Position numbers and translations under genes: made by a program. A stretch of 64,000 bases of DNA, taken from the NCBI GenBank assembly GCA_041675285.1, contig JBAYTZ010000005.1, positions 62,001 through 126,000 of the forward strand, given 5' to 3'. Under the pieces are notes generated by a model. That model had not been told where the DNA came from. It saw only the letters and a list, made by a program, of their open reading frames with translations, and ran no database searches. Origin of the DNA: Candidatus Delongbacteria bacterium (GTDB taxonomy: Bacteria > CAIWAD01). Shown in pieces: positions 17,815-25,307 of the stretch (positions are counted from its first letter, which is position 1; each line of letters begins with the position of its first letter).

Positions 17815-19761
17815 ATGGCCAAAATCATCGGCATCGACCTGGGCACCACCAACAGCTGCGTGGCCGTCATCGAGGGCGGCGAGCCCGTCGTCATCACAAA
17901 CGCCGAAGGCGGACGCACCACGCCCAGCGTGGTAGCCTTCACCAAATCCGGCGAGCGCCTGGTGGGCGCCCCGGCCAAACGCCAGGCGGTCACCAACCCC
18001 GTCAACACCGTCTTTTCCATCAAGCGCTTCATGGGGCGCAAATACGACGAAGTCTCCCAGGAGATGAAGGAAGTCCCCTACAAGGTGATCAAGGGCCAGG
18101 GGGGCGTGGCGCGGATCGAGATCGACGGCCAGGACTACGCGCCACCGCAGATCAGCGCCATGGTGCTGCAGAAGCTCAAGCAGGCCGCCGAGGAATTCCT
18201 GGGCGAGAAGGTGACGGACGCCGTGATCACGGTGCCGGCCTACTTCAACGATGCCCAGCGCCAGGCCACCAAGGAGGCGGGCGAGATCGCCGGCTTCACC
18301 GTCAAGCGCATCGTCAACGAGCCCACCGCCGCGGCGATGGCCTACGGCCTGGACAAGAAGGGTGAAGAGTGCGTGGCCGTCTACGACCTGGGCGGCGGCA
18401 CCTTCGACATCTCCATCCTGGACATCGCCGACGGAACCTTCGAGGTGCTCTCCACCAACGGCGACACGCATCTGGGCGGCGACGACTTCGACCAGCGGCT
18501 GATCGACCACTTGGCCAGCGAGTTCCAGAAGAACGAGGGCATCGACCTGCGCAAGGATCCCATGGCCCTGCAGCGGCTGAAGGAGGCCGCGGAGAAGGCC
18601 AAGATGGAACTCTCCAGCAGCCAGCAGGCCCAGATCAACCTGCCCTTCATCACGGCCACCCAGGACGGCCCCAAGCACCTGGACATGACCATCACGCGGG
18701 CCAAGTTCGAGCAGCTCGTCGACGACCTGATCCAGAGCTCCATCGAGCCCTGCCGCAAGGCCATGAAAGACGCGGGCAAGAGCAACGCGGACATCAACGA
18801 GGTGATTCTGGTGGGCGGCTCCACGCGCATCCCGGCGGTGGTGGAGGCCGTGCGCAAGTTCTTCGGCAAGGAGCCGCACAAGGGCGTCAACCCGGACGAG
18901 GTGGTGGCGCTGGGCGCGGCCATCCAGGGCGGAATCATGGGCGGCGAGATGGGCGACAAGGACATGGTCCTGCTGGACGTCTCACCGCTCTCGCTGGGCA
19001 TCGAGACCCTGGGCGGCGTGATGACCGTCCTGATCGAGCGCAACACGACCATCCCCACCAGCAAGAGCCAGGTCTTCTCGACGGCTTCGGACAGCCAGCC
19101 CACCGTGGACATCCACGTGCTGCAGGGCGAGCGCCCCATGGCCGTGGACAACAAGACCATCGGCCGCTTCCAGTTGGACGGCATCCCGCCCGCGCCCCGG
19201 GGCGTGCCGCAGATCGAGGTCGCCTTCGACATCGACGCCAACGGCATCCTCAGCGTCAAGGCCAAGGACAAGGCCACCAACAAGGAGCAGTCCATCAAGA
19301 TCACGGCCTCCAGCGGCCTCTCGGAGAGCGAGATCCAGCGCATGAAGCGTGAGGCCGAGGAGCACGCGGCGGAGGACGCCCAGCGCAAGGAAGAGGTGGA
19401 GCTGCGCAACACGGGGGACCAGAAGGTCTTCCAGACGCGCAAGCAGATCGAGGAGTTGAAGGAGCAGCTGGGCGAGGCGGAGAAGGCCAAGTTGGAGCAG
19501 GCCGCCGCGACGCTGGAGGAGGCGCTCAAGGGCGGGGACAGCGCAAGCATCCGCAGCGCCACCGAGGCCCTGGACAAGACCTGGCAGTCCGTCAGCGAGG
19601 AACTCTACAAGAACGCCTCCGCGGGCGGCCCTGGCGCGGCTGGCGGTTCGGGCGCGGGAGGGGCGGAATCCGGTCCGGGCGCCGGCGCCGGCCAGGCCTC
19701 CTCGGCGACGGAAGGTGGCGCCGTGGACGCCGACTTCGAAGTGGTGGACGACAAGAAGTAA
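17815..19761 (+). CDS. dnaK: Hsp70 chaperone DnaK
   Basis: An ATP-dependent protein-folding chaperone of the cytoplasm. The 648-aa protein has the full Hsp70 layout: ATPase domain (GIDLGTTNSCVAVIEGG, VTVPAYFNDAQRQATKEAGEIAG, VAVYDLGGGTFDISIL, VILVGGSTRIPAVVEAV), the linker LLDVSPLSLGIETLGG, the substrate-binding domain (GIPPAPRGVPQIEVAFDIDANGILSVKAKDK) and a helical lid. The C-terminus has a long Gly/Ala-rich spacer (about residues 603-632) before DADFEVVDDKK, the EEVD-like bacterial tail. ATG 17815 follows CAAGGAGA. The gene stands alone: no grpE, dnaJ or hrcA adjoins it, which is less usual. A candidate sigma54 promoter precedes it. Confidence 0.98.
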   Translation: MAKIIGIDLGTTNSCVAVIEGGEPVVITNAEGGRTTPSVVAFTKSGERLVGAPAKRQAVTNPVNTVFSIKRFMGRKYDEVSQEMKEVPYKVIKGQGGVARIEIDGQDYAPPQISAMVLQKLKQAAEEFLGEKVTDAVITVPAYFNDAQRQATKEAGEIAGFTVKRIVNEPTAAAMAYGLDKKGEECVAVYDLGGGTFDISILDIADGTFEVLSTNGDTHLGGDDFDQRLIDHLASEFQKNEGIDLRKDPMALQRLKEAAEKAKMELSSSQQAQINLPFITATQDGPKHLDMTITRAKFEQLVDDLIQSSIEPCRKAMKDAGKSNADINEVILVGGSTRIPAVVEAVRKFFGKEPHKGVNPDEVVALGAAIQGGIMGGEMGDKDMVLLDVSPLSLGIETLGGVMTVLIERNTTIPTSKSQVFSTASDSQPTVDIHVLQGERPMAVDNKTIGRFQLDGIPPAPRGVPQIEVAFDIDANGILSVKAKDKATNKEQSIKITASSGLSESEIQRMKREAEEHAAEDAQRKEEVELRNTGDQKVFQTRKQIEELKEQLGEAEKAKLEQAAATLEEALKGGDSASIRSATEALDKTWQSVSEELYKNASAGGPGAAGGSGAGGAESGPGAGAGQASSATEGGAVDADFEVVDDKK

Positions 19762-19783
19762 GCCGCGGCGCGAGCGCGGATCG

Positions 19784-19820
19784 ACGCCCTCGGGATCCAC
19801 TCCCGGGGGCGTCGTCGTCA
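19784..19820 (+). terminator. GC-rich hairpin after dnaK
   Basis: GACGCCCTCGGGA and TCCCGGGGGCGTC (within 19784-19817) can pair across a short loop 25-55 bp after the dnaK stop. No T run follows, so it may be an mRNA-stabilising hairpin and not an intrinsic terminator. Confidence 0.4.
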
Positions 19821-19835
19821 ACAGGGGAGGCGGCC

Positions 19836-20735
19836 ATGCGCGTGCTGATCACCGGTTCCAGCGGTCTGCTGGGTGCCCGGCTGGTCCGGCGGCTGGAGGA
19901 GCGCGGCGACGAGGTCTGGCGGCTGGATCGGCGGCCGGGCGGCGCGCGCAGCCTGGTCTGGCCGGCCACGGCCGCGGAACTGGAGCCGCTGTTGCCTGCG
20001 GGCCTGGAGGCCGTGGTACATCTGGCCGGCTCGCCCATTGCCGTCTGGCCCTGGAACCGGGCCGCCCGGGCGCGGATCCTCCAGTCGCGCACGGTGCCCA
20101 CCCGGCGGCTGGCCGAGGTCCTGGCCCGGCGCGCGGCGCGCTTGGACGAACGCCCCCTGCTGCTCTCCGGCTCCGCCGTGGGCCTGTACCGGCCGGGCTG
20201 GCCGGCCGTGGACGAGACGGCGCCGGGGGACGCCAACAGCTTCCTGGGCCAGGTCTGCCGTGAGTGGGAGGCCGCCGCGCTGCCCGCCCAGGCCGCCGGC
20301 CTGCCGCTGGGCTATCTGCGCACGGGTCTGGTGCTGGACCCCGCCGGCGGCCTGCTGGGCCGGCTCTGGCCCTTGATCCGCCGCGGCCTGGGGGCGCGGC
20401 TGGGGGCCGCCGAGCTGCCCTGGAGCTGGATCCACGCCGCGGACTGGACAGACGCCGTCTGCTGGGCGCTGGACGCGCGCCTGAGCGGCCCGCTCAACCT
20501 CTGCGCGCCGCAGCCCGCGCGGCAAGAGGAAGCCCTGGCCCTGTTGGCCGGACTGGCGGGCCGGCGCCTGCTGCCCGGGCCGCCGGACTGGTTGCTGGGC
20601 CTGGCGGGCGGGCGGATGGCCCGTGAACTGCTGCTGAGCGCCCCCGCCGTGCGGCCGCCCCGCCTGCTGGAGAGCGGCTTTCGCTTCCACCACCCCGACC
20701 TGGCGGAGGCCCTGCAGGACCTGGTGGCCCGATGA
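19836..20735 (+). CDS. TIGR01777-family NAD-dependent epimerase-like protein (YfcH type)
   Basis: A 299-aa member of the extended SDR superfamily, TIGR01777 group; its substrate is unknown. The N-terminal nucleotide-binding loop is MRVLITGSSGLLGARLVRRL. Further family features are VVHLAGSPIAVWPWNRAARARILQSR, LLLSGSAVGLY, the CREWEAAA helix, PLGYLRTGLVLDPAGGLLGRL and PWSWIHAADWTDAV. The usual YxxxK pair is not obvious, as in other YfcH-like proteins. ATG 19836 follows GGGGAGGCGGCC. The stop overlaps the start of the next gene (ATGA). Epimerase and SRPBCC domains are often neighbours or fused, which supports a joint but unknown function. Confidence 0.85.
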   Translation: MRVLITGSSGLLGARLVRRLEERGDEVWRLDRRPGGARSLVWPATAAELEPLLPAGLEAVVHLAGSPIAVWPWNRAARARILQSRTVPTRRLAEVLARRAARLDERPLLLSGSAVGLYRPGWPAVDETAPGDANSFLGQVCREWEAAALPAQAAGLPLGYLRTGLVLDPAGGLLGRLWPLIRRGLGARLGAAELPWSWIHAADWTDAVCWALDARLSGPLNLCAPQPARQEEALALLAGLAGRRLLPGPPDWLLGLAGGRMARELLLSAPAVRPPRLLESGFRFHHPDLAEALQDLVAR

Positions 20736-21202
20736 TCCGCGAGCTGAGTTTCGAGACCCGCTTCCGCCAGTCGCCGGAGGAGCTCTTCCCCTTCTTCGCG
20801 GAGGCGGCCAACCTGGAACGCCTGACGCCGGACGCCCTGCGTTTCCGCATCCTGACGCCGCCGCCCCTGGTGATGCGGCCGGACCTGCGCATCGACTATC
20901 GCCTGCGCCTGCACGGTCTGTCCTTCCGCTGGCGGACGCGGATCACGCGCTGGGAACCGCCCCGGCTCTTCCAGGACCTCCAGGAGCGGGGTCCCTGGGC
21001 GCTCTGGGAGCACACCCACGACTTCACCCCGCTGCCCGGCGGCGGCACGCTCATGACCGACCGGCTGCGCCTGCGGCCGCCCTTCGGCCTGCTGGGCCGC
21101 CTGCTCTGGCCGCTGCTGGCCCGGGAAGTGGCCGGCATCTTCGCCCACCGGGAACGCGTGCTGCGCTCCCTCTTTGGTCCCCCACCCGTTGTCATGCGCT
21201 GA
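20732..21202 (+). CDS. SRPBCC (START/Bet v1-like) family protein
   Basis: A 156-aa cytoplasmic protein with the helix-grip fold signature: FETRFRQSPEELFPFFAEAANLERLTPDALRFRIL, then DYRLRLHGLSFRWRTRITRWEPPRLFQDLQERGPWALWEHTHDF and TLMTDRLRLRPPFGLLGRLLWPLL. This pattern is typical of the polyketide-cyclase/coenzyme Q-binding-like subgroup commonly paired with TIGR01777 epimerases. It overlaps the upstream gene by four bases (ATGA), so the two are translationally coupled. The hydrophobic cavity of the family suggests a lipid or other hydrophobic ligand, but none can be named from sequence. Confidence 0.85.
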   Translation: MIRELSFETRFRQSPEELFPFFAEAANLERLTPDALRFRILTPPPLVMRPDLRIDYRLRLHGLSFRWRTRITRWEPPRLFQDLQERGPWALWEHTHDFTPLPGGGTLMTDRLRLRPPFGLLGRLLWPLLAREVAGIFAHRERVLRSLFGPPPVVMR

Positions 21203-21436
21203 GCCGCGCTGGCTGGCTTGGAGTTTGCTGCCATTTCAGGATTGGATCCGGTTGGGAAAAGCCCACGGGATCGGCCCGGTTTTTCTCTCTCTTGTTTGAA
21301 TCTGAATCCTGATTTGTTCAGGATGATTGGTGGGAACTTGTGGGCAGGGTCCCGGCCGCCGGCTGGGAAAGCACCCGCAGTGTCAAGAATCCGACACGCA
21401 CCCGCAGAAGCGGAGCACGGCAGGCAAGGAGGCGGC

Positions 21437-24262
21437 ATGCGGCAGGGGATCTGGCTGACCGGACTGGTGATGGGGCTCGCCCTGGGCGTTCGCGCCGAGT
21501 GGATCGAGGTGGCGGCGCAGCGGACGACGGGCATCACGCTGCTAGACGATCAAGCGGGCGTGCAGCGCGTGGTCTGCGAGCTGGCCGGTTTCGACGCCGA
21601 GCCCGTGGCGCTCGAGGGGCGCGTCTACCAGCGCCTGCGGGTGCCCGGGGCCGCCCTGACCCTGGAGGCGGGCGCGCCCGAGCTGCCCGTCCTGGCCACC
21701 AGCCTGCGCATCGCCGACCAGGGCGCCACGCGGTTGCGGGTCCTCTCCGAGGAGCACGTGGACCTGGCGCTGGAGGTCCTGCCCTCCAAGGGCAACCTGA
21801 CCCGCGACGTGAATCCCGCCCGCGTTCCCCACCGCTTCGGCCCCGCCTATCAATTGGCGGCCTGGCCGGCGGAGTCCGCCTTCCTGCGCGAGCCCTACAT
21901 CCTGCGCGACGTCCGCGGCCAGTCCCTGGTCTTCCAGCCCTTCCAGGTGCTGCCCAGCCTGGGCCTGCTGCGCGTCTTCACGCGGCTGGAAGTGGAAGTC
22001 GCCGCCGCCCCTGGCGCCGGCCTGAACGAGTTGCCGAGCGGCGCGCGCCAACCCGGCCCCGACGCCAACTTCGCCCAGATCTACCAGGAGCGCTTCCTCA
22101 ACGCCGGGACGGGCGAGCGCTACATCCCGGTGGGCGAAGAGGGCCGCCTGCTGATCATCTGCCACGACACCTTCCTGGAGGAGATGGCCCCCTTCGTGGA
22201 GTGGAAGCTGCAGCGCGGCCAGGAGGTGGTGCTGCTGCCCAAGTCCCAGGTGGGGACCACGTCCACGGCGATCCGCAACTTCGTCAGCGCCTACTACACG
22301 GACCCCGGCCTGGCCTACCTGCTGCTGGTGGGCGACGCCGAGCAGCTGCCCAGCCCCTCGCACTCCGGCGGCGCCTCGGATCCCACCTACGCCATGGTGG
22401 CGGGCACCGACTCCTACCCGGACATCCTGGTGGGCCGCTTCAGTGCGTCCACCGAGGCCCAGGTGGCGACCATGGTGGAGCGCTGCGTGGAGTACGAGCG
22501 CGATCCCCAGCCCGGGGCGGACTGGTACCACCGCGGCATGGGCATCGGCTCGGCCGAGGGCGCGGGCATCGGCGACGACGGCGAGTCGGATCGCCAGCAC
22601 ATCGCCAACATCCGCACGGACCTGCTGGGCTACGGCTACGACCTGGTGGACGGGATCTACGATCCGGGCGCCACCGCCGCCGCCGTCACCACGGGGCTCA
22701 ACTCCGGGCGCTCGATCATCAACTACGTGGGCCACGGCGCCACCACCAGCTGGGTGACCACGGGCTTCGCCAACAGCCACGTGAACGCCCTGGCCAACGA
22801 GAACCGCCTGCCCTTCATCTTCGACGTGGCCTGCGTCAACGGCCAGTTCAGCGGCACCACGTGCTTCGCCGAGGCCTGGATGCGGGCCACGCACAACGGC
22901 CAGCCTAGCGGCGCGGTGGGCATCTATGCCAGCACCATCAACCAGTCCTGGGCCCCGCCCATGGCCGCCCAGGACGAGATGGTGGACCTGCTGGTGGCGG
23001 AGTCCAAGCTGAGCTTCGGCGGACTGTGCTACAACGGCGCCATGCGCATGAACGACGAGTACGCCGACTACGCCATGACCCGGACCTGGACGATCTTCAC
23101 CGATCCCTCGCTGCAGGTGCGCACGCGCACGCCCCAGCCCCTGGCCCTCAGCCATCCCGCCGTGCTGCCCGTCGGCCAGCCGGACTTCGCCGTGCAGACC
23201 GACCGGCCCGGCGCCCGCGCGGCCCTCTACGCGGACGGCCAGCTGCTGGGCACGGCCCTGGCCGACGAGAGCGGCCTGGCCCTGGTGCCGGTGGACGTCG
23301 CGCCCGCCGCGGGCAGCTGGGTCACGCTGACCCTGACAGCCCACAACGGCCTGACCCGCCAGGCTTCCCTGCTGGCGGTTCCCGCCGACGCGCCCTGGCT
23401 GAGCGGCTCGGACGCCCGGCTGGATGGCGACGCCGCCGCCCGGCCCGGCGGCAGCGGCTGGCTGGGACTGAGCGTGCACAATCTGGGCGGACTGGCGGCC
23501 CAGGACTTGTCCTTGAGCCTGGCCAGCCCGCATCCGGCCGTGAGCGTGCTGGAGGGCCAGCCGCAGGTGGCCCTGCTGGAAGCCGGCGGACAGGTGGAAC
23601 TGGCCCAGGCCTTCCACCTGCAGTTCGGCGACTCGCTGCTGGACGGCGAGGCCCTGCCCCTGCTGCTGCAGATCCAGTGCGCGGGCGGCCTGGAGTTCAC
23701 GTCCGAACTCTGGCTGACCGCCCAGGTGGATCCGCGCCTGGACTGCCCGGGCACGGAGCTGGCCTTCGCGACGGCACCCGGCGCGGCGGACAGCCTGTAC
23801 CTCGAACTGGGCAACTCGGGCGACGCGGAACTGCAGTTCACGCTGGACACGGGCGAACGCGAGCTGGCCTGGCTGACGACCACGCCGGCCAGCGGCCGTC
23901 TGGCGCCGGGAGAGCAAGTGGCCGTCCTGCTGCGCGCGGACAGCGCGGGCCTGCCCGAGGGCCTGCAGCTGGGCCGCCTGACGCTGGCCAGCAACGATCC
24001 CGACCAACCCCTGCGGGAGCTGCCCCTCTCCCTGCTGGTGGGCGGCCTGAGCCCCGTAGGCGACCTGGGCATCGAGCTGCCCGGGGATGGACGCGTGCAC
24101 CTGGCCTGGAGTCCGGTGGCCGGCGCCCGGAGCTACCGGGTCTGGCAGCGCGGCGCCCTGCCGGGCTGGACCCTGGTGCTGGAAAGCCCCGCCACCGAGT
24201 GCGTCCTGCCCTGTCAGGTGCCTGCCACCCGCAGCTACCGCGTGACGGCCGTCACGGAATAG
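21437..24262 (+). CDS. Gingipain R-like secreted cysteine protease (peptidase family C25)
   Basis: A 941-aa exported protease. A signal peptide (IWLTGLVMGLALGVRA) precedes a gingipain-type propeptide to about residue 228. There R228-Y229 in GERYIPVGEEGRLLI matches the Arg-Tyr activation site of RgpB as I recall it. The catalytic domain keeps E374 (GSAEG), D385 (GESD), H433 (NYVGHGA) and C466 (DVACVNGQF). Their spacings (11, 48, 33) equal those of RgpB E152/D163/H211/C244; D163 is the Arg-selecting S1 residue. Further matches include CFAEAWMRA, ASTINQSWAPPMAAQDEM and WTIFTDPSLQVRT. An Ig-like domain, CARDB-like domains and a Fn3-like tail (RSYRVTAVTE) follow. No type IX sorting domain of the Porphyromonas kind is visible. 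ATG 21437 follows AAGGAGG. Arg-specific cleavage is inference from D385. Confidence 0.93.
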   Translation: MRQGIWLTGLVMGLALGVRAEWIEVAAQRTTGITLLDDQAGVQRVVCELAGFDAEPVALEGRVYQRLRVPGAALTLEAGAPELPVLATSLRIADQGATRLRVLSEEHVDLALEVLPSKGNLTRDVNPARVPHRFGPAYQLAAWPAESAFLREPYILRDVRGQSLVFQPFQVLPSLGLLRVFTRLEVEVAAAPGAGLNELPSGARQPGPDANFAQIYQERFLNAGTGERYIPVGEEGRLLIICHDTFLEEMAPFVEWKLQRGQEVVLLPKSQVGTTSTAIRNFVSAYYTDPGLAYLLLVGDAEQLPSPSHSGGASDPTYAMVAGTDSYPDILVGRFSASTEAQVATMVERCVEYERDPQPGADWYHRGMGIGSAEGAGIGDDGESDRQHIANIRTDLLGYGYDLVDGIYDPGATAAAVTTGLNSGRSIINYVGHGATTSWVTTGFANSHVNALANENRLPFIFDVACVNGQFSGTTCFAEAWMRATHNGQPSGAVGIYASTINQSWAPPMAAQDEMVDLLVAESKLSFGGLCYNGAMRMNDEYADYAMTRTWTIFTDPSLQVRTRTPQPLALSHPAVLPVGQPDFAVQTDRPGARAALYADGQLLGTALADESGLALVPVDVAPAAGSWVTLTLTAHNGLTRQASLLAVPADAPWLSGSDARLDGDAAARPGGSGWLGLSVHNLGGLAAQDLSLSLASPHPAVSVLEGQPQVALLEAGGQVELAQAFHLQFGDSLLDGEALPLLLQIQCAGGLEFTSELWLTAQVDPRLDCPGTELAFATAPGAADSLYLELGNSGDAELQFTLDTGERELAWLTTTPASGRLAPGEQVAVLLRADSAGLPEGLQLGRLTLASNDPDQPLRELPLSLLVGGLSPVGDLGIELPGDGRVHLAWSPVAGARSYRVWQRGALPGWTLVLESPATECVLPCQVPATRSYRVTAVTE

Positions 24263-24362
24263 GCCCGGGACATTCCATTCCTTGGGCGCTTGGCAGGCCC
24301 GCCGGACCCGGCGGTCGGGGGCCTGGGCGACAGGGGCAGCCGAAGCACAGGTCGGGGGTGAC

Positions 24363-24776
24363 GTGGACGAGCAGGCGGGGGCCCCGCGCGGGCAATGGCA
24401 TGAGGATCTGGCCCGGATCGACGGACAGCACCAGGTCCTGCAGGCCGGTACGAAACAGTTCCTGGCCCTGCTGGAGGAGAGCCGTCCCCAGGCGGAGGCG
24501 ACCCGGGCCCTGGCGGAGCTGGTGGCCCTGCTGGAGCTGCATTTCCACACGGAGGAGCTGCTGATGGGCCGGGCGGGCTTCCCGGAACAGCACGCCCACA
24601 GCCTGCTGCACCAGGCCTGCCTGCAGCAGGTGCGGGGTGTTCTGGGGGAACTGGAACTGGGCACGCGCCGCCCGCTGGCCGAGCTGCGCGAGTTGATCCA
24701 GGTCTGGATCCACGACCACATGGATCGTCAGGACCAGCGCTTCGAGGCCTTTCTCAAGCACAAACGCCCGACCTGA
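24363..24776 (+). CDS. Bacteriohemerythrin, copy 1
   Basis: A 137-aa four-helix protein predicted to bind O2 at a carboxylate-bridged diiron site. The iron ligands are visible in order: DGQHQVL, LHFHTEELLM (HxxxE), HAHSLLHQ and WIHDHMDRQDQRF (HxxxxD). I chose GTG 24363 because it follows GGGGGTG; the frame remains open upstream to about 24282 but with low-complexity sequence. It lies 100 bp after the gingipain-like gene and 63 bp before a second hemerythrin, so these may be co-transcribed. Role in O2 sensing, storage or delivery cannot be separated from sequence. Confidence 0.85.
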   Translation: MDEQAGAPRGQWHEDLARIDGQHQVLQAGTKQFLALLEESRPQAEATRALAELVALLELHFHTEELLMGRAGFPEQHAHSLLHQACLQQVRGVLGELELGTRRPLAELRELIQVWIHDHMDRQDQRFEAFLKHKRPT

Positions 24777-24839
24777 CAGCCTGAAGCGGCGCGCCGACCC
24801 GGCCGTGCCGGAGCCTGAAGTTCCACCTCTTGTTGGTCG

Positions 24840-25295
24840 ATGAATCACTCCAAGGCGCCGGAAGCGGGGCCGGACTCATGCCAACATTGCGGGGTGGAAA
24901 TGGCCTTTCTGGACTGGAACGCGAGCCTGGAGACGGGCGTGCCGGAGATGGACCGCCAGCACCGGCGGCTGGTGGACCTGCTCAATCAGCTGCACGCCGC
25001 CATGAAGGCCGGGCGCGGCGCCGAACAGGTGCAGACCATCCTGAGCGGACTGGTGGCCTACACCAACACGCACTTCCAGGCCGAGGAAACCCTGCTGCGC
25101 CAGAAAGGCTGGATCGGTCTCAACCGCCACCTGATCCTGCACGCGGACCTGCTCAAGCAGTTGAACGGCTACGTGAGCGCCTTCCAGCAGAACCAGCGGA
25201 TCTCCACCCTCGAGCTGGCGGATTTCCTGAAGAGCTGGTTGTCCAAGCACATCATGCAGGAAGACCAGCAGTACGGCAAGGCCCTGGCGGGCTGA
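24840..25295 (+). CDS. Bacteriohemerythrin, copy 2
   Basis: A 151-aa hemerythrin with the canonical start LDWNASLETGVPEMDRQHRRLVDLLNQL, then YTNTHFQAEETLLRQKG (HxxxE), LNRHLILHADLL and WLSKHIMQEDQQY (HxxxxD), so all diiron ligands are present. ATG 24840 gives a 20-residue extension containing CxxC (SCQHCG). ATG 24900 would give the compact family N-terminus (MAFLDWN) and has GGGGTGG just upstream, so the start is uncertain. The two hemerythrins are clearly divergent, not a recent duplication. The gene ends 12 bp from the convergent deiminase gene. Confidence 0.87.
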   Translation: MNHSKAPEAGPDSCQHCGVEMAFLDWNASLETGVPEMDRQHRRLVDLLNQLHAAMKAGRGAEQVQTILSGLVAYTNTHFQAEETLLRQKGWIGLNRHLILHADLLKQLNGYVSAFQQNQRISTLELADFLKSWLSKHIMQEDQQYGKALAG

Positions 25296-25307
25296 GCCGG
25301 CTCCGGC

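Noticed and set aside
21437..24262. Type IX secretion C-terminal domain on the gingipain-like protease
   Set aside because: The C-terminus is a Fn3-like domain ending RSYRVTAVTE and lacks the conserved features of Porphyromonas type IX sorting domains.
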